Shown: piece after piece, positions 34,820-47,760 of the stretch
Layout of the letters: each line of letters starts with the position of its first letter
How positions within the stretch are numbered: position 1 is the first letter of the stretch
Origin: Limnanthes douglasii subsp. nivea
Lineage: Eukaryota; Streptophyta; Magnoliopsida; Brassicales; Limnanthaceae
Assembly (NCBI GenBank): GCA_036936605.1
Contig: JAUPFV010000001.1
Location: forward strand, 74,791,910 to 74,855,909
DNA length: 64,000 nt
Reading direction: 5' to 3'
Notes under the pieces: model-generated
Database searches by the model: none
Seen by the model: the letters and a program-made list of their open reading frames with translations, nothing else
Told to the model about the DNA's origin: nothing
Position numbers and translations under genes: made by a program

Positions 34820-35560
34820 ACTCTCATATCCTTCATTCCAAAACCTTTCCTCAACCGAGTCTTCATAGTTTCAATATTCATTATGTTTTTGCAAGTATAA
34901 GTATGCTATAAATATACTGATACAATGGTATCCCTAGGGTAGGTCATTACCCTCAAAAGTGTTAAAGCAACATATTATTACTGTGTGCCTTGAGTAATAC
35001 CCCCCTAAGAAAAACAATTCCTGAATGGTATAACCCTAACCATGAGGGATCCCTCTTGATAAGGAAAGATTAAGCCGAGAAGGTCTTAAGTAAAGAAGAC
35101 TTACCGATCGATGATAGCTTAAACCGAGAGGGTCATGGATAAAGTAAACTTACCGATAGATGACAACTTAAACTGAAATGGTGATGGAAAACAGCTTGCC
35201 GACCCTAGGTGTCAGCAATACTAGATTACGACATCCAAAAAAGAGAAGACAACAACATCCGGTGGCCAGGTACCAACGATAGGAATGGATATTTCCACTA
35301 CTCTCACTAAAAGATGTGACCAACGTACATGCACATCAACGACAACAATTATGCTCCTCATATTGAGGACCACTAGGTCAAGATTATAATGGAGGTTACG
35401 TAATAAAGTGCTATATCTCATACTAATGTAATTTTATATAAATAGAAAGAAATAAAAAATGTAAAAAGAGATATCGATTATGAGTAAAACTTTTCTGTCT
35501 AGATCAACTGACTTATTATTTTAGAATTACTTTGTGAGGATAAACCCCAACATATACAAT
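34820..35560. other. unassigned segment, possibly a solo LTR
   Basis: Lies between the rRNA fragment and resumed Copia sequence. It contains a 49-bp tandem repeat and ends near GTGAGGATAAACCCCAACA. No coding sequence is visible. The composition and internal repeats would suit an LTR, but I cannot find its partner. Confidence 0.4.
35070..35216. repeat. three tandem 49-bp units
   Basis: Units at 35070-35118, 35119-35167 and 35168-35216, each opening TTAARCYGARA and containing CTTRCCGA. The first two are close; the third is diverged. Confidence 0.85.
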
Positions 35561-37136
35561 ATTAATATAATATGTATTCCTAGGTGTGTTTTTCCATTAC
35601 AATTGCTTTAATAATACGTTCTCATAATTGATTGACTTTATGAAAGAGTTAAATCTTTGAGCCCATATAGAGGTCTCCTCAACAAACATACAAAACATTT
35701 ATGTATTCCTTCAAAATCTTGCGAATGGATCATATAGATACTATGCTCTAGCTCTTCATGTATAAAGGCAGTGGTAACATCAATTTGACCTTACTCAAGA
35801 TAAAAATCTAGCAATAATTCACAATAGATCCCTTATAGAGTTATTTCACAACCAGTGAGAAAATATCATTGAAATTAATACCCTCATTTTGTGTAAACCC
35901 TTTACCACCAACCTAGTTTTGTACCTAGATAATAATATTACATAATTCATTTATCCACTTTGAATATCCATTTACATCCAACAAGATTCTACTAGGTCTC
36001 TCTGCGCTATCCCTCACCAACTAATAATTGTCAGATTTATCATGTTTCTCTTAAGCATGAATATCCAAAACATCGAATTCTCATCCATTACCAAGCCTAT
36101 CAAGTGGTTGAACTTCCTTAGTATGAGCGTAACCTATATAAAGGTAGAAACGAGCTTCGGCAGAAGCATTCTCAGCTTCACTATCTTATTCGGACTCCAT
36201 CTCAACTTTATCTTCACTTTCACCAGTCATTGGTATAATAATCAGCTTTTTTAATAGTGACATCTCAACTTCATGAAACACCTCAGCCATGCTAATGAAA
36301 TATTTTATATTTTCAGGTTCAGACACCCAAACTATGCCCTTTTACTCATTCCAGATAGCCGAGAAATATGCACTTTAATGCTTTTGACTGAACTTTTTCC
36401 CTGCTTCATATGTGCATAAGCAACACATTCAAACATTCTCAAGTGTTTTATCATTACTTTATTTCTTATATATTTATCTTACGGACACTTGACCCCAAAG
36501 TCTAAGATGTAATCTTATTGATGATGTATGCAACTGTCTTGACAAGTTATCCTAAACGTTTCTGCCCTACCAATAGTCATAAGAACACATCTTAAGTTTT
36601 ATGCACTAGCTTCTTCAAGTCTTTAAAAGGATCAAATGCTTCATCTTTGGTCCTTACAATCATAACCCGTACTTTTCTATAATAGAATAAGAGAAATGAA
36701 GTTTATTTAGTTTTTTCTCATTCAAATATCATAATCACAAATCCCACATCTTGGTAGAACCATTTTCTATACTAGAAATATCTCCAGTCCTTATAGACCC
36801 TTCAACAACTAATACACCACTTTAATTCTATAGACTTTCATAATAACTAGTGAACCTTATGGAAGCGTAAGTCTTCCATATCTACCCCTATCTTCATACC
36901 CTTTCTCATCTAACATTCCAATAGAAATAAGGTTATGTTAATATCAAGGACATATCACACATTTGTTATTACTCTCTCAAGTCTTGTAAACAACTTGAGT
37001 CGAACGCTCCATATTTTTTTTGTATAACACAAATTTTATCATTCCCCAGTATGAACTTATCACCATTAAAATAATTATATGTAGTAAATTTCTCAGAATA
37101 AAATTTCGACGTATACATCTTCACATGATATGAAAG

Positions 37137-37313
37137 TAGTAATTTAAGGACTAAAATGTGAATAATTTAAATTTAAGAGAACAATTGTAACTATGTAATA
37201 TTATTGAGGACTAAGGGAAATTTACCCTCTTTTATATAACCGTTTTGAGTTTAAGGCTAAGTCTTGGCACCTCTATATAAAGGTAAAGACTAACCTAATA
37301 AAGGGGTTGAGCA
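37137..37313 (+). repeat. Gypsy LTR fragment in inverted orientation
   Basis: This segment is the reverse complement of about 39650-39840. It includes a TATATAAA-type box (CTCTATATAAAGG at about 37271) and stops abruptly at about 37313 against protease-coding sequence of the opposite strand. Confidence 0.8.
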
Positions 37314-39517
37314 CATTTTTATTTCTCCCTCGAATTCCCCAACCACACGAGCTGTTACACCCGTAAATCGTATAATTGTCCGATCTGATTGAGAACTTCG
37401 AGGTGGATTTGTCATTCTATCATAGGTTGATTTAAAAAGGACATTAGCAGAACTGCCATTGTAAATAAGCACACGTCAAATTTTGACGCCAACCACCTCT
37501 GCTCCAATAACCCCTGCATCTTCATGTGGCTCTGTTGTTCATCGCAGATCATCTTCATCGAACAGAGTGAAAGGAATGACCTTTTTCCATACAAATGTGT
37601 GAACATTTTCCCTTCAATTTGAGTTTTCAGATTGAAAACATGTCTCTTCCGTGAACTATCACAGTTGATAGTCATTGAATCACCTCTAAAGATGGCTAAT
37701 AACTCAAAACATTTGCATAAATCTTGCACACACTCCTTTTCTATTGGCTCTTCAACTGCTATCAAAAGCAACCTATTCGGATCCTTCTCCATATATTCCG
37801 AAGAAGCATCAAATTCCTCATCCTTTGAATCTAAAATCATCAAATTCTCAGCTGGTGCAGCTGGATTAGCCTTCAAAGTTGATGTTATGTTTTTCAAACC
37901 ATTTCCATGTGACTTCACATAAGTCAAAAGCTTTCCATTTTCAATCATGGTATGAATCTCCTTTTTCAGAGCAATGCAATCATTGGTATCGTGCCCGATA
38001 TCTTCATGATACCTGCAATATTTTTTATTTTGTTCCTCCCTTGGCCTACTTATTGGAGGTGGCTTCCTAAAATTTACGAAGCTCTTGTTCTTATCAAAGA
38101 TTGCAGCCATATTCTTAGTCAAATTGGCATAATATTCTGGCATAACCCATTGATTTAGCCTTGGTCTGTTATAGTTATAGGATGGAGCGTGATTTAAGTA
38201 TCCACCAGTTCGAAGTGGCAAGTTGTTGTTCTTCTGTCGTGTCTGTTGATTACCGTTTCCATTCGAGGGTTGCCCTTGATTATTGGCCACCTGACTCGAA
38301 TTATTTGTAGTGCTAACCGGTCATCCTCGGACTCTAGTTGACTCCTCGGCCTTAATATGATCCTAAACTTGAGCCATCAGGGCTCCACAAATTAAAGCTC
38401 TCCTCTTTGTAGTTTCATTGGCCAGATCCCCTAGCAATAGTCCTTGGCGAAAAGCTGCCATTGCCATATTTTCTTTGCTATTGTCTAAAATTGCTTTAGT
38501 CAATACGAACCTCTTCGTATAATCATTCAATTTCTCCTCAGCTTCCTGCTTGCACTAGATAATGGTATCTCCATTCGCTCTCATTTTTTTACTTTCCACA
38601 AACTGGCTTAAAAAAATAGTGTAAAAGTCTCTAAAATTTGAAATGGATCCCCTCGGAATCCGATTGTACCACTTCAAGTCGTTCATTTAAAGGTCTGCGA
38701 AAATGCACGACACACCAGCCGGTCGTCATCTTCAAAGTTCATCATGTAGTTCTTAAATTATTCGATATGGTCATCGGGATCTTGCATCCCATCGAACTTG
38801 TCCATTTTAGCAATGTCAAAACACTTCGAAAGCGTTATAGACTGAATTTCACTTGTCAACGGAGAATTTCTCCAGTCGACACCTTGCACAAACTGATCAT
38901 CAGTTCCTATTACTACATATAGATTTTGATCAGTCTCAGCATACTGATTCAAATTGTTCCCTTCACACCATGTAGAACGAGGAACATTGTTCTTTTTAGA
39001 TTTATATTCCTTTTTATGCTTCCACGACTATTCTCTGTCCGGTTCCTCTTTCGAAGAACTCCTATATCTTTTAAATCCTGAAGTAGAGATTTTTTACCTC
39101 TTCATCACTAGAGGTTACATACTTTTGCTTGTCTTTTTTCCCTTTGCGAGAGGAATAATGCTCTTTAAGAGATTCAAAGCGCGCTTTTTTATATTCACTT
39201 TTAGCTCGTCGATCAGCAGATGACCGATCAGATTGATCTCCCATAACAATCTTTTTATTCTCATGTCTTACCTCCGATTTGTCTAAAAGCTGATTCATAC
39301 GCATCTCAATATCTGCTTGAGTTTGGATCGGAGTTGATCCATCCAGTATATTTTCATTTCTTTTCAAGTAATCTTTTAAAGTTTCCATCGTCGATCGAAG
39401 TGATGGGTTGTTTTTAGGATTGACTTTATGAAATTCAAACAAAAAACAAGAAGATTGTATTAAAATTCGAACAGATAAGTCACTGATTCTTAATTTCGTC
39501 CCCAGCGGAGTCGCCAA
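37290..39517 (-). pseudogene. Gypsy gag-protease fragment (Tat-type), several frames
   Basis: On the minus strand: gag N-terminus (39517-39071), part of the capsid region (38952-38758), a long open stretch with a zinc-knuckle-like CRYHEDIGHDTNDC (38290-37412) and a protease remnant LIYNGSSANVLF (37472-37290) in which the catalytic DTG/DSG is changed to YNG. It is related to but clearly distinct from the gag at 22528-24720. Frameshifts separate the pieces. Confidence 0.85.
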
Positions 39518-39524
39518 TTAGGTG

Positions 39525-39850
39525 AGTTCAGATATTAAGAATGTTTCCTTAAGAAAAAGTTATATGTGAATTCTAGAGAGAGAAAGAGAGAGAGAGAGTT
39601 TTTTAGAGAGAGAAAGTCTAAGTACAATTATGTAAAATAAATATATGTTCAACCCCTTTATTAGGTTAGCCTTGCCCTTTATATAGAGGTGCGAAGACTT
39701 AGCCTTAAACTGAAATCAGTTACACAAAAGAGGGAAAATTTCCCTTAGTCCTCAATAATATTACATAGTTATAATTGTTCTCTTAAACTTACATTATTTA
39801 CATTAGTCTTTAAATTCTTACTTCCATATCAATATCTATACTAGATTGTT
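39525..39850 (-). repeat. 5' LTR of the Gypsy gag fragment
   Basis: Reads on the minus strand through a TATATAAAGGG box and a CT-rich leader to the primer-binding region TTGGCGACTCCGCTGGGGAC at about 39497-39518. The outer (U3) end is approximate. Confidence 0.75.
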
Positions 39851-40080
39851 TTTTTGCTTTAACACTAATTTAATAGTTAAATTAATTTCGTAATGAGTAA
39901 AATTCTCATATTGTGTGTTAATATTTTTTGTAACCATAGATAAACAAGCAAAAATGATTTAATTGAAAAACGATTTATATTTGAAGAAAAAGATAAAAAA
40001 CAAAAGGTCTAAAGAAAATAAATAGTTTTTTTTAAAATAGAGAAATATATAAAAATAAATAACCAAAGCCTCAATATAAA
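39851..40080. other. AT-rich spacer
   Basis: No gene or repeat recognised. Confidence 0.5.
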
Positions 40081-41653
40081 TTAAATTAAGGGTTAAGTAC
40101 CATTTAAGACCCAAAAACAATACTATTATCCAATTAAGATCCATATTTTCATGTATTTCTAAGAAAGACTCATTTCACTCAAATATTTAGCATTTAAGAC
40201 ACAATAATACCATAAATACCCTTAGATGAGAAACATGTGTAAAACAATTGTTTTTTGAAAAAATCAAAACATTCATGAGTGGTACTAGTTTTGTTCGTCT
40301 TAAAAAACAAAACCAATGGTATTTTTGAATTTTCTTTCGAGTTATGGTTTAAAAAATACGGACTTTTAATTTATTTAAATTTATAGTATAAATGAAGAAG
40401 ATGCGAAAACTTTTTTGTTTTGTTAGATGCAAAACCTTCTTTCTTTTTCTAGATGCGAAACTTGTTTAAATTTTGTACTACTATATGCGAATTGAGGCCC
40501 ACTATGATAGATGCTAGATGTGAATTGAGGCCCACTATGATAGATGCTAGATGTGAATTGAGGCCCACTATGATAGATGCTAGATGTGAATTCAGGCCCA
40601 CAATGATATATGCTAGATGCAAAACTAGCCCACTATTATAGATGCGAAACTTGTTTAAATTTTATAGTGCTAGATGTGAAACCAACCCACAATGATAGAT
40701 GAGAAACCTGTGTAATATATATATATATATAAAATTCAAAACATATAATGAGTGGTACTAGTTTTGTTAGTCTTAAAAAAACAAAACTAATCATATTTTC
40801 GGATTTGTTTTTCAAGTTACGGTTTAAAAGATATGAACTTTTAAAATTTAAATTAAAAAACATAAAAAATAAGAATTAATAGATTCATTTTTTGGAGAAA
40901 TTCATCCTTCCCGAACGTAGCATACAACTGGTTTTATCGTGGGACAACTCATGGTGTTCATATCGATCTATTATGCTCATCTGCATTTAGCATTATGGAA
41001 AAAACAATTTTGGTTTATTAGGAGAAAAAGAGGCCAAAATTGGAAGAAAAATATCATTTGATTCGTGGATCTTAAAAAACAAATTAGAAAAGTTATTTCG
41101 TTGAGTGAAAAATGGAAACTTCTTGGAAAGTTACAACAATCTATCTACCTAGCTTTCGTTTCTCAGTGTCAGTGTCGGCCCAACACAGTGCTTTTGTTGT
41201 TGGTGTTCTTTCCGATCTCTACGTATTTCACTGCTCCACTAGAAATTCCCTCTACCCATACCGTTTTAATATGATCCAATTTATAAGTAAGAATATCTTG
41301 TAAAATATGAGCAACACCAAACCCATCTAGAGCCCAAACCTCCAGTTCTCCTACCCGTTGCCCCCCTGCTTCACTCTAACTTGAAAAACATTCAACAAAA
41401 GACATAAACAAATCCACTATCTGTTTTACGTGAAACAAATATGTGGAGTAACTCCCGATATACAGTAAAAGCAAGACGTGTAGGTGGATCAAATCATTGT
41501 GCATCTTGATGAATTAGATCGTTTCTTGTGGATTCCAGTTGTTACTGGTATATAGAAATATATTTTAGGTATAAAGTCTTTTGAATTGTTTGCACCTTTA
41601 TCCTTAATAGGTTTGTTGGATGAGTCTTAAGTGGTAACTCTCCCTTAAATTAA
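40081..41653. mobile_element. non-autonomous Mutator-like element, family 'MU-A', copy 2
   Basis: Element 40090-41644 (1,555 bp) is flanked by a perfect 9-bp target duplication TTAAATTAA (40081-40089, 41645-41653). Ends are GGGTTAAGTACCATTTAAGA and, inverted, GGGAGAGTTACCACTTAAGA. The interior is non-coding, with many copies of AGATGCGAAAC and a 33-bp tandem array. About 40900-41560 is unlike copy 1 and reads as unrelated, possibly captured, sequence. Confidence 0.85.
40492..40623. repeat. four tandem 33-bp units
   Basis: Units begin at 40492, 40525, 40558 and 40591 with TTGAGGCCCACTATGATAGA; the fourth has small changes. Copy 1 of the element (near 14573-14640) has the same motif but no regular array, so it expanded here. 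Confidence 0.92.
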
Positions 41654-42880
41654 TTTAAATCAAATTATATTTTATTAGTAATCTCGTTAATTAGTTATTT
41701 TTATAAATAATAAGAAATTGGTTTTGGTTAAATTTCAATTTTATTAGACTCTTTAATTATAAATGACTAATTTTTTATTTATAATTAATGGATAAATTGA
41801 GAATCAACAAATTGAAATTTACATAATAAAAGGTGAGAAATAAGAAAAAATATTCTATTGGTTATCTGGTTTTCTTAGAGTTATAAGTTCTGTGGATGAG
41901 AGAAGAAAATGAGGATCGTAAAAACTAAGGAACATCGGAGCATAATTAGATAGATAGCATAGTTTTTTTTTGCATTTTTTATTTATATTTTTATTTGTTT
42001 ATTAATATATTTTCTAAGATTAAAGCTTAATCATATTTATATCTTAGACATCTAGGTTGTTTAACCTCTGTAAATATAATTTTTTTTACTATGAATTAGA
42101 ATCATATGTTCAATTTGATTTAATTTAGTACTTATTTTTAATATTAATATTATGTTTATGAGGTAGGGGACTAGAGATAGAATTAGTCATACAAAAAATT
42201 TAGTTGTTTGAGATCGAGAGATGCTAACAACAAAATGTAAAGAAACCTGATTTTGAAGAGCAATATAGATAATTAAATTAAATTAATTGTGATTTATGAT
42301 GAAATAATTAAAATATTATATTTTTATATATTTTTTAAATATTGATAGTATGTGTAATGTATGTAAGTATCTACAAATTAAATTGTATGTTCTTAGACTT
42401 ATGATTGGGACCGATAAGTAAAGTTTATTTCAGCATTGTATCAATAACACTAAGCTTAATAAGCAACGCGATACGACCATGACCTAGTGAAGTCTAATCT
42501 AGGTTCTTAGATATTATGACCCAATTGTAAGAGATAGAAGACTATATTTACATTCAATCATAAAAGAATTTTAGTTGATGGTGATCAACACACAAAAGAT
42601 ACAATCTAAACAGAACCTATTTCGAATATATATTTGAATTAAATTATTGTAATTGCTCTAACTTTATAGTAATTTAGTTTTACATGATGAGTAATCCTTG
42701 AACATTTTATAATATTAATATTATTCAAGTTATTTTATTTTTCTTTCTAATTATTTAAATGAAATTAAAACCTAAATTTGAATGATGTGGATCCAAAATG
42801 TTTTTTGTTATTAAATTAGTATATCTTTTATATTTAATTGTAAAATTTTAGTTTAATCTTTTGGGTTTGATTTAGTATAA
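41654..42880. other. AT-rich intergenic sequence
   Basis: No gene is visible. AAATTTCAATTT near 41745 recurs inverted near 41812; otherwise nothing stands out. Confidence 0.5.
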
Positions 42881-44270
42881 CATAAATCGTATCCTTGCGA
42901 TTTTTTGTTCAAATAAGCATTTCAAAACATCAAGAAGAGCACCATCTCACTAGAAGTGGTAACGAAGCCAAAGAGTGGATAATCGTTATATCTTTATTGA
43001 TGGTCTAAGAATGTGTTGTAAGTGTCCTATTGATCCGAGAAGAAGAAATTGATTAAAAAAATGATATATAATATAAGTAAATACTCATTTAATGCAGAAA
43101 CTCGATATTTGTAGCTGGAAAAGCTTACCCTAACATTAATGCTCGCGATTGAAAAAATGAGACCAAACTTCTAAGCTTATACTATAATCTTGTGTGCGTT
43201 CTCTTTTTTAAGAGCATACTCTACAAAAAAAGCCTCACCAAACAGTTTTTAGACTACCTCAGCCCCGATGAAGCAACATTAATGGTGGAGAAACTCCACG
43301 GCGTGAAATGAAATGCTGATTGTGGATACAAGGAACTTTACGAATAATCTCGTTACAAAGTAATTATTGGCCTACCATGATATTCCTTTTGATAGATGGG
43401 GCTTTGACATCTTATTACCCCTTCAAAAGACTGGTGGATGAAGATAATTCTTACTTGTAGTAGTGTATTACTTTTCCAAATGGGTAGAAGCGCAACCATT
43501 TGTGAACTTCACGAAGAAGGATGTTATAATCTTCTTACACGCCAACATATTTTGCAGATACAACATATCATGAGTCATAATAACAGACAATGCGACTCAA
43601 TTTCAAAATAACAAACTCATATAGTTATGTAACAGAAGAGATATTAAGACAATTTTATCTTTTCATTTCCATCCTCAGGTGAATGACCAGGTGGAGGTAA
43701 CTAACATAACCATATATGATAGTTTTTGGAAAATGTTAATAAATTTCCAAATCCATTTCATCGTCTTGTAGCGACAATCGCTTTTTTTATTGACACCATT
43801 TTGGCCTTGTGGCTGGGTTGATGTTAGAGGGTGTCGTAGAAAATTGACCAGACTTATTATAAGAAATACTTTGGTTTTATAGAAATACTTCACGCTCGGC
43901 CACAATATAGACATTATTTCCTTGGTGTATGACATGTAAGCAATGGTTCCAGTTAAAACTTATGTACTTTCCCACTGATTAATAACATACAAGAAGAGAA
44001 ATAATTCATGAGTAATGAGTACCAAACTTTAAGTAATTGAGGAAGAAAAGGGTAAAGCTCACCTTCGGTCGAAGAACTATAAAGTTGACAAATTTATTAT
44101 TGGCTTTAAACAGATTCATTTTAAGATCTTTAAACACACGACAACCTTTTTCGAAGTCTTAAGAGGAGAATAAATTTAAATTGGACTCCATCATGTGAAG
44201 AAAAGTTTCATAACATCAAGAATTTCCTTGCCTTACCAGTAATATTAACTAAGATGAAGCTAAAAGAGTC
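42880..44270 (+). pseudogene. Gypsy pol fragment 1: RNase H end and integrase
   Basis: Plus-strand reading in several frames gives an ELHDGE-like integrase start near 43280, then YYFSKWVEAQPF near 43470-43500, TDNATQFQNN near 43590 and NDQVEVTN near 43683-43706, the integrase core of Tat-type Gypsy elements. Stops are frequent. Confidence 0.7.
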
Positions 44271-44279
44271 ATTATATAT

Positions 44280-45365
44280 CTACGTAATGGGTCTTGGGCT
44301 ATGCTATAATCACTATATTGATTCCAGAAGAAGGAAATGATTCCAAGAAAATCTACTACGTAAGAAAATCCAAACTTGACGTAGAAACTAAATACTTGCA
44401 ACTAGAGAAGTTGTTCTTAGACTTATTGGTCGTAGCTTGCAATGTGAGATCGTAACTTAAGGCTCATACTATAATCGTCTGAGCATCTTTTCCTTTGGAA
44501 AATGTATTACCAAGTTGGAGATGCCTAGAATATTAACTAGGCGGTCCATGGATTTTTCCAGCTATGATATTCAATGTGAACCATGAACGATGATAAAATC
44601 CCAAACCATGGAAGACTCCTTAACAAATTTATAGTCCGAAAGATTTGTACCTACCAAGGAGCAAACTAAATTAACTTGGAAATTCTGAATGGATGGTGAA
44701 AACAATAACCAAGGCTTGGGGCAATAATAACTTACATCCCCCAAAAGGGATATCTTGACATATTCCACCAAGCTTGGCTTCCACCTCCCAGCAACTAAGT
44801 AGAATACAATGGTGAAATTGCAAGCTTTTGTTTGACCAATATCTATGGATCAAGGCATGCAATTAGTGGTTCTTCAAGAAATAGTCCAACCCAAAGCTAA
44901 AAAAGATTCAATCGTTCAGTACCTAAAGGAGCTTTGGTGCCTTGAAACCTTATTTGATGACGTCACTTTTGAACAAATACAAAGAGCAGATAATGTATCC
45001 AGCAATGTCTTAACTTCTTCGACGTGTACGATATTAGCACCAAGATCTATCCTCAAAGATAAGCCTTCTATAACCATTCCTAAAAACTTTTTATCAATAA
45101 TCTCACCCTTAGGATTCATGTTAATCAAGAAGGTGAATGGGAAGAATAAGATTGGTGAACTCTTATTATCAAATATTTGAAAGAATGACTATTCTCGGAG
45201 AACAAGGTTGAAGCCAAGAAAATCAAGATCAAATTATCACATCCTATATAGAAATCATACACAATGTATAAGTAAGGCCTCACCAAAATATGTCTTTGTT
45301 GGCTCGGTACCGATGAAGCAACATTCATGGTAGAGGAACTCCATGATGGAGAAGGAAGTTTATAT
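44280..45365 (+). pseudogene. Gypsy pol fragment 2: RNase H domains and integrase N-terminus
   Basis: Reads YYVRKSKLDVETKYLQLEKL near 44380, then the archaeal-type RNase H tail with QLVVLQEIVQPKAKKDSIVQ and FEQIQRADNVSSNVL (44845-45180), then the integrase zinc region with a VEELHDGEG phrase (about 45330). It is cut at 45365 by a Copia-like insertion and resumes at about 48200. Confidence 0.7.
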
Positions 45366-45454
45366 TGTAGAAAAAGATAAACAAAGCAATAGGAAATCGG
45401 CTAGGGTTTTGTATTATTTAGAAAGTGTATCAATTACATAGGGTATAGAGCTCT

Positions 45455-46975
45455 TTTTTTTAGCAAAAGAACGAATTTTATTAAGAAGGACCAAAGAGTA
45501 ACAAATTACAAACTAAAGGTCCTAAAGATAATAAGACCAAAAATAAGGAAAGGGGTCAAAATTGACAGAAGAGTCAATCTGATCCCTAACCCTAGATCGA
45601 AACCACCAAAGGCTCCACAACTTCAACACAACGATCTCTCTCTCCCAGCTTCATCCTCTCCACATAACCAAGCCCCAAACACCATTAACCAACCGATCTT
45701 CTCATTCGACAAGGTTGACACTCACCTTCAGGACCCTTTCTTTTCAATCTGAAGAGGAATGTTTGAACTGGGTGATGTGTACCGAAAAATCAGACGATTC
45801 AGACCTTCTTCACCATCAAACCCAAACTCGAATCACCTTCAACACAAGCCAAAATCGAAACAAACTAAGAAATGTACCCAACCCCAAGGCTCTCCAGCAA
45901 CACTATCGAGCGAAGATCATCAGGGGGAGTATCAAATTGGATATTCTTCTTCGAGTTCAACACAAATTTCGCAATCCAGTCCGCACACTGGTTCTAGAGG
46001 TGCGAGACATGTCTGATCGTCATTCTTGAATGAATTAGCGATCTACAGATAGTCATAGAATCAAACAGGTACCAGGATTATTTTCTAGTAGCTAACAAGT
46101 TAATTATAATCAAATTATCAGATTCTATATCAATGTTAACCCACTGATTTTGTTTCCAGATAATCAAGCCTTCGACTAAAACACTGATTTCAGCAAAAAA
46201 GGGGTTAATCTTGCCCAGGAAAGAACCACGACCCAGAAGGACATCACCTTCTGAGTTTTGAATCAGAATCCCAGTGCTGGCCTCTCCGAAGTTATTGCAC
46301 GAGCCGTCTACATTTAGTTTCATCCTCCCTGGATTCGGAGCGATCCATCTCAGGTAACTCGGAACTTTACGATTATTAACAGAACAACACCCTAGGGAAA
46401 TACCAGCAAAACCAACGTTATCCTAGTGTTTATAAGTAATTACATTAGATAAATCCAGACTGATAATTGTATGAACAACTCTGTCAATGGCCCTTTGAAC
46501 ATTATCTGGAGAGTCACCAAACTTTGACAAGTTTCTGTTTCTCCAGATAACCCAACAAATTACCTGAGGAATAATGCGAGTAATGTGACGCTTAGACTTA
46601 GAAAAACTGAACCAGATATGCAAGACATGAGACCGAACCATATGCCTTCTAACATTAATCCTAAACAAGCTACTAAAATAGTTCCAAACAGGCCAGGAAA
46701 AGCAGCAATTGATGAAGAGATGGTTCATCTCTTCACAATTTTGACAGAACTGACACTTAGAAACCATATAGACATGCCTTCTCATAAGGATAGAATCGAG
46801 AGGAATATAACCCTTAATGAGCTTCCAACACAAAAACGAGTACTTCTTAGGAGTAGAATGATTCCACATACAAGAAAGAAGACCAGACTTAGGATTACTA
46901 TGCCTGATATTATTCCAAGTAGAGTTTAAATCAAACTCCTTACTAGTAGAAAGCTTCCAAATGATATCATCAGCC
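45455..46975 (-). mobile_element. 5'-truncated LINE inserted in the Copia-like LTR
   Basis: On the minus strand it ends in an A-run (T-run at 45455-45461), the expected LINE tail. It encodes the zf-RVT region (46989-46423: FLCWKLIKGYIPLDSIL, CQFCQNCEEMNHLFINC, WRNRNLSKF) and RNase H (46323-46078: MKLNVDGSCNNFGEASTGI, FAEISVLVEGL). RT proper is absent. The right LTR at 48057-48198 provides the uninterrupted version of the target. Confidence 0.85.
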
Positions 46976-47059
46976 TTATTTATAGACAAATATATGGGTT
47001 AATGGGTCTAGGCCTTATATCTCTAACACCCTCTCTCAAACTCGCAATGCTTATTCTTG

Positions 47060-47760
47060 CATTGTGAGTTTGTTACAAAAAATAAAAACCAAAATTCCAG
47101 CAAAAAAGAAACACCAAACTTCCAAACCATAATCGAAAGCCAAAAGCAAAACAAAATGCCGAAATCAAAATCAAAACGTCAAAACCCAAAATCGAACTCC
47201 AATCTCCAAACTCCAATCTTCAAACTCAATATCCAATATCCAAACTCCAATCTTTAATCTTTAATATTTAATCTTTAATCTTGAATCTCTAATCTCTAAT
47301 CTCTACCAGTCTCCAAACTCCAATATCAAAACTCTAAAATCCATTCTCCATTCTTCAAAATCCAAACTCTAATCTCCAAACTCCAAACTAATCCAAACGA
47401 AATCTAAAGACCAAACAAATCCAAATGAATCTAAACGAAGCCAAACAAAGCCAAACAAATCCAAGTGAGTCCAAACAAACAAATCCAACCTAAATATATA
47501 CCAAATCGAAATCCAAACGAATAATGAAATCTAAACACCAAACAAAAACAAATCAAAACGAATCCAAACAAATCCAAACAAATCCAATCAAATCAGAACG
47601 AATCAAAACAAAATCTATACCAAATCCGGATCTAAACAAAATCTATACCAAATCCAAATCCATATCTAATACTAAATTCAATTACCAAATCCAAGTTCAA
47701 GTCTTAGTTACAATCAAAACCAAAATCAAATCAAAGTCAAAATCAAAATTCAATCCATGG
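47060..47760. repeat. A/C-rich simple sequence inside the Copia-like element
   Basis: Long irregular runs of CCAAACTCCAATCT, CCAAACAAAT and AATCTTTAAT type words. Coding ORFs across it are by-products of composition. Confidence 0.85.

Larger units (their letters stand above)
32600..37100 (-). mobile_element. decayed Copia element, interrupted
   Basis: A polypurine-like tract (CTATGTGAAGAAT on the minus strand) at about 33152-33164 marks the inner edge of a probable 3' LTR at 32600-33151. On the minus strand, RNase H-like and RT-like phrases occur from 33270 to 34060 and from 35600 to 36100, and a phrase matching the linker after integrase lies near 36330-36400. No frame stays open. The region 34060-35560 is foreign to it (rRNA fragment and 49-bp repeats). 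It belongs to the same broad family as 9340-11010 and 61090-63450. Confidence 0.6.

Noticed and set aside
34036..34900. Short plus-strand ORFs over the rRNA fragment
   Set aside because: They are translations of antisense rRNA and are not genes.
40453..40641. 62-codon ORF with an 11-residue repeat
   Set aside because: The 33-bp array is a multiple of three, so it simply stays open; it lies inside a non-coding Mutator-like element.
45715..46029. Plus-strand ORFs of 104 and 85 codons
   Set aside because: They overlap the 3' end of a LINE on the other strand and have no recognisable domain.
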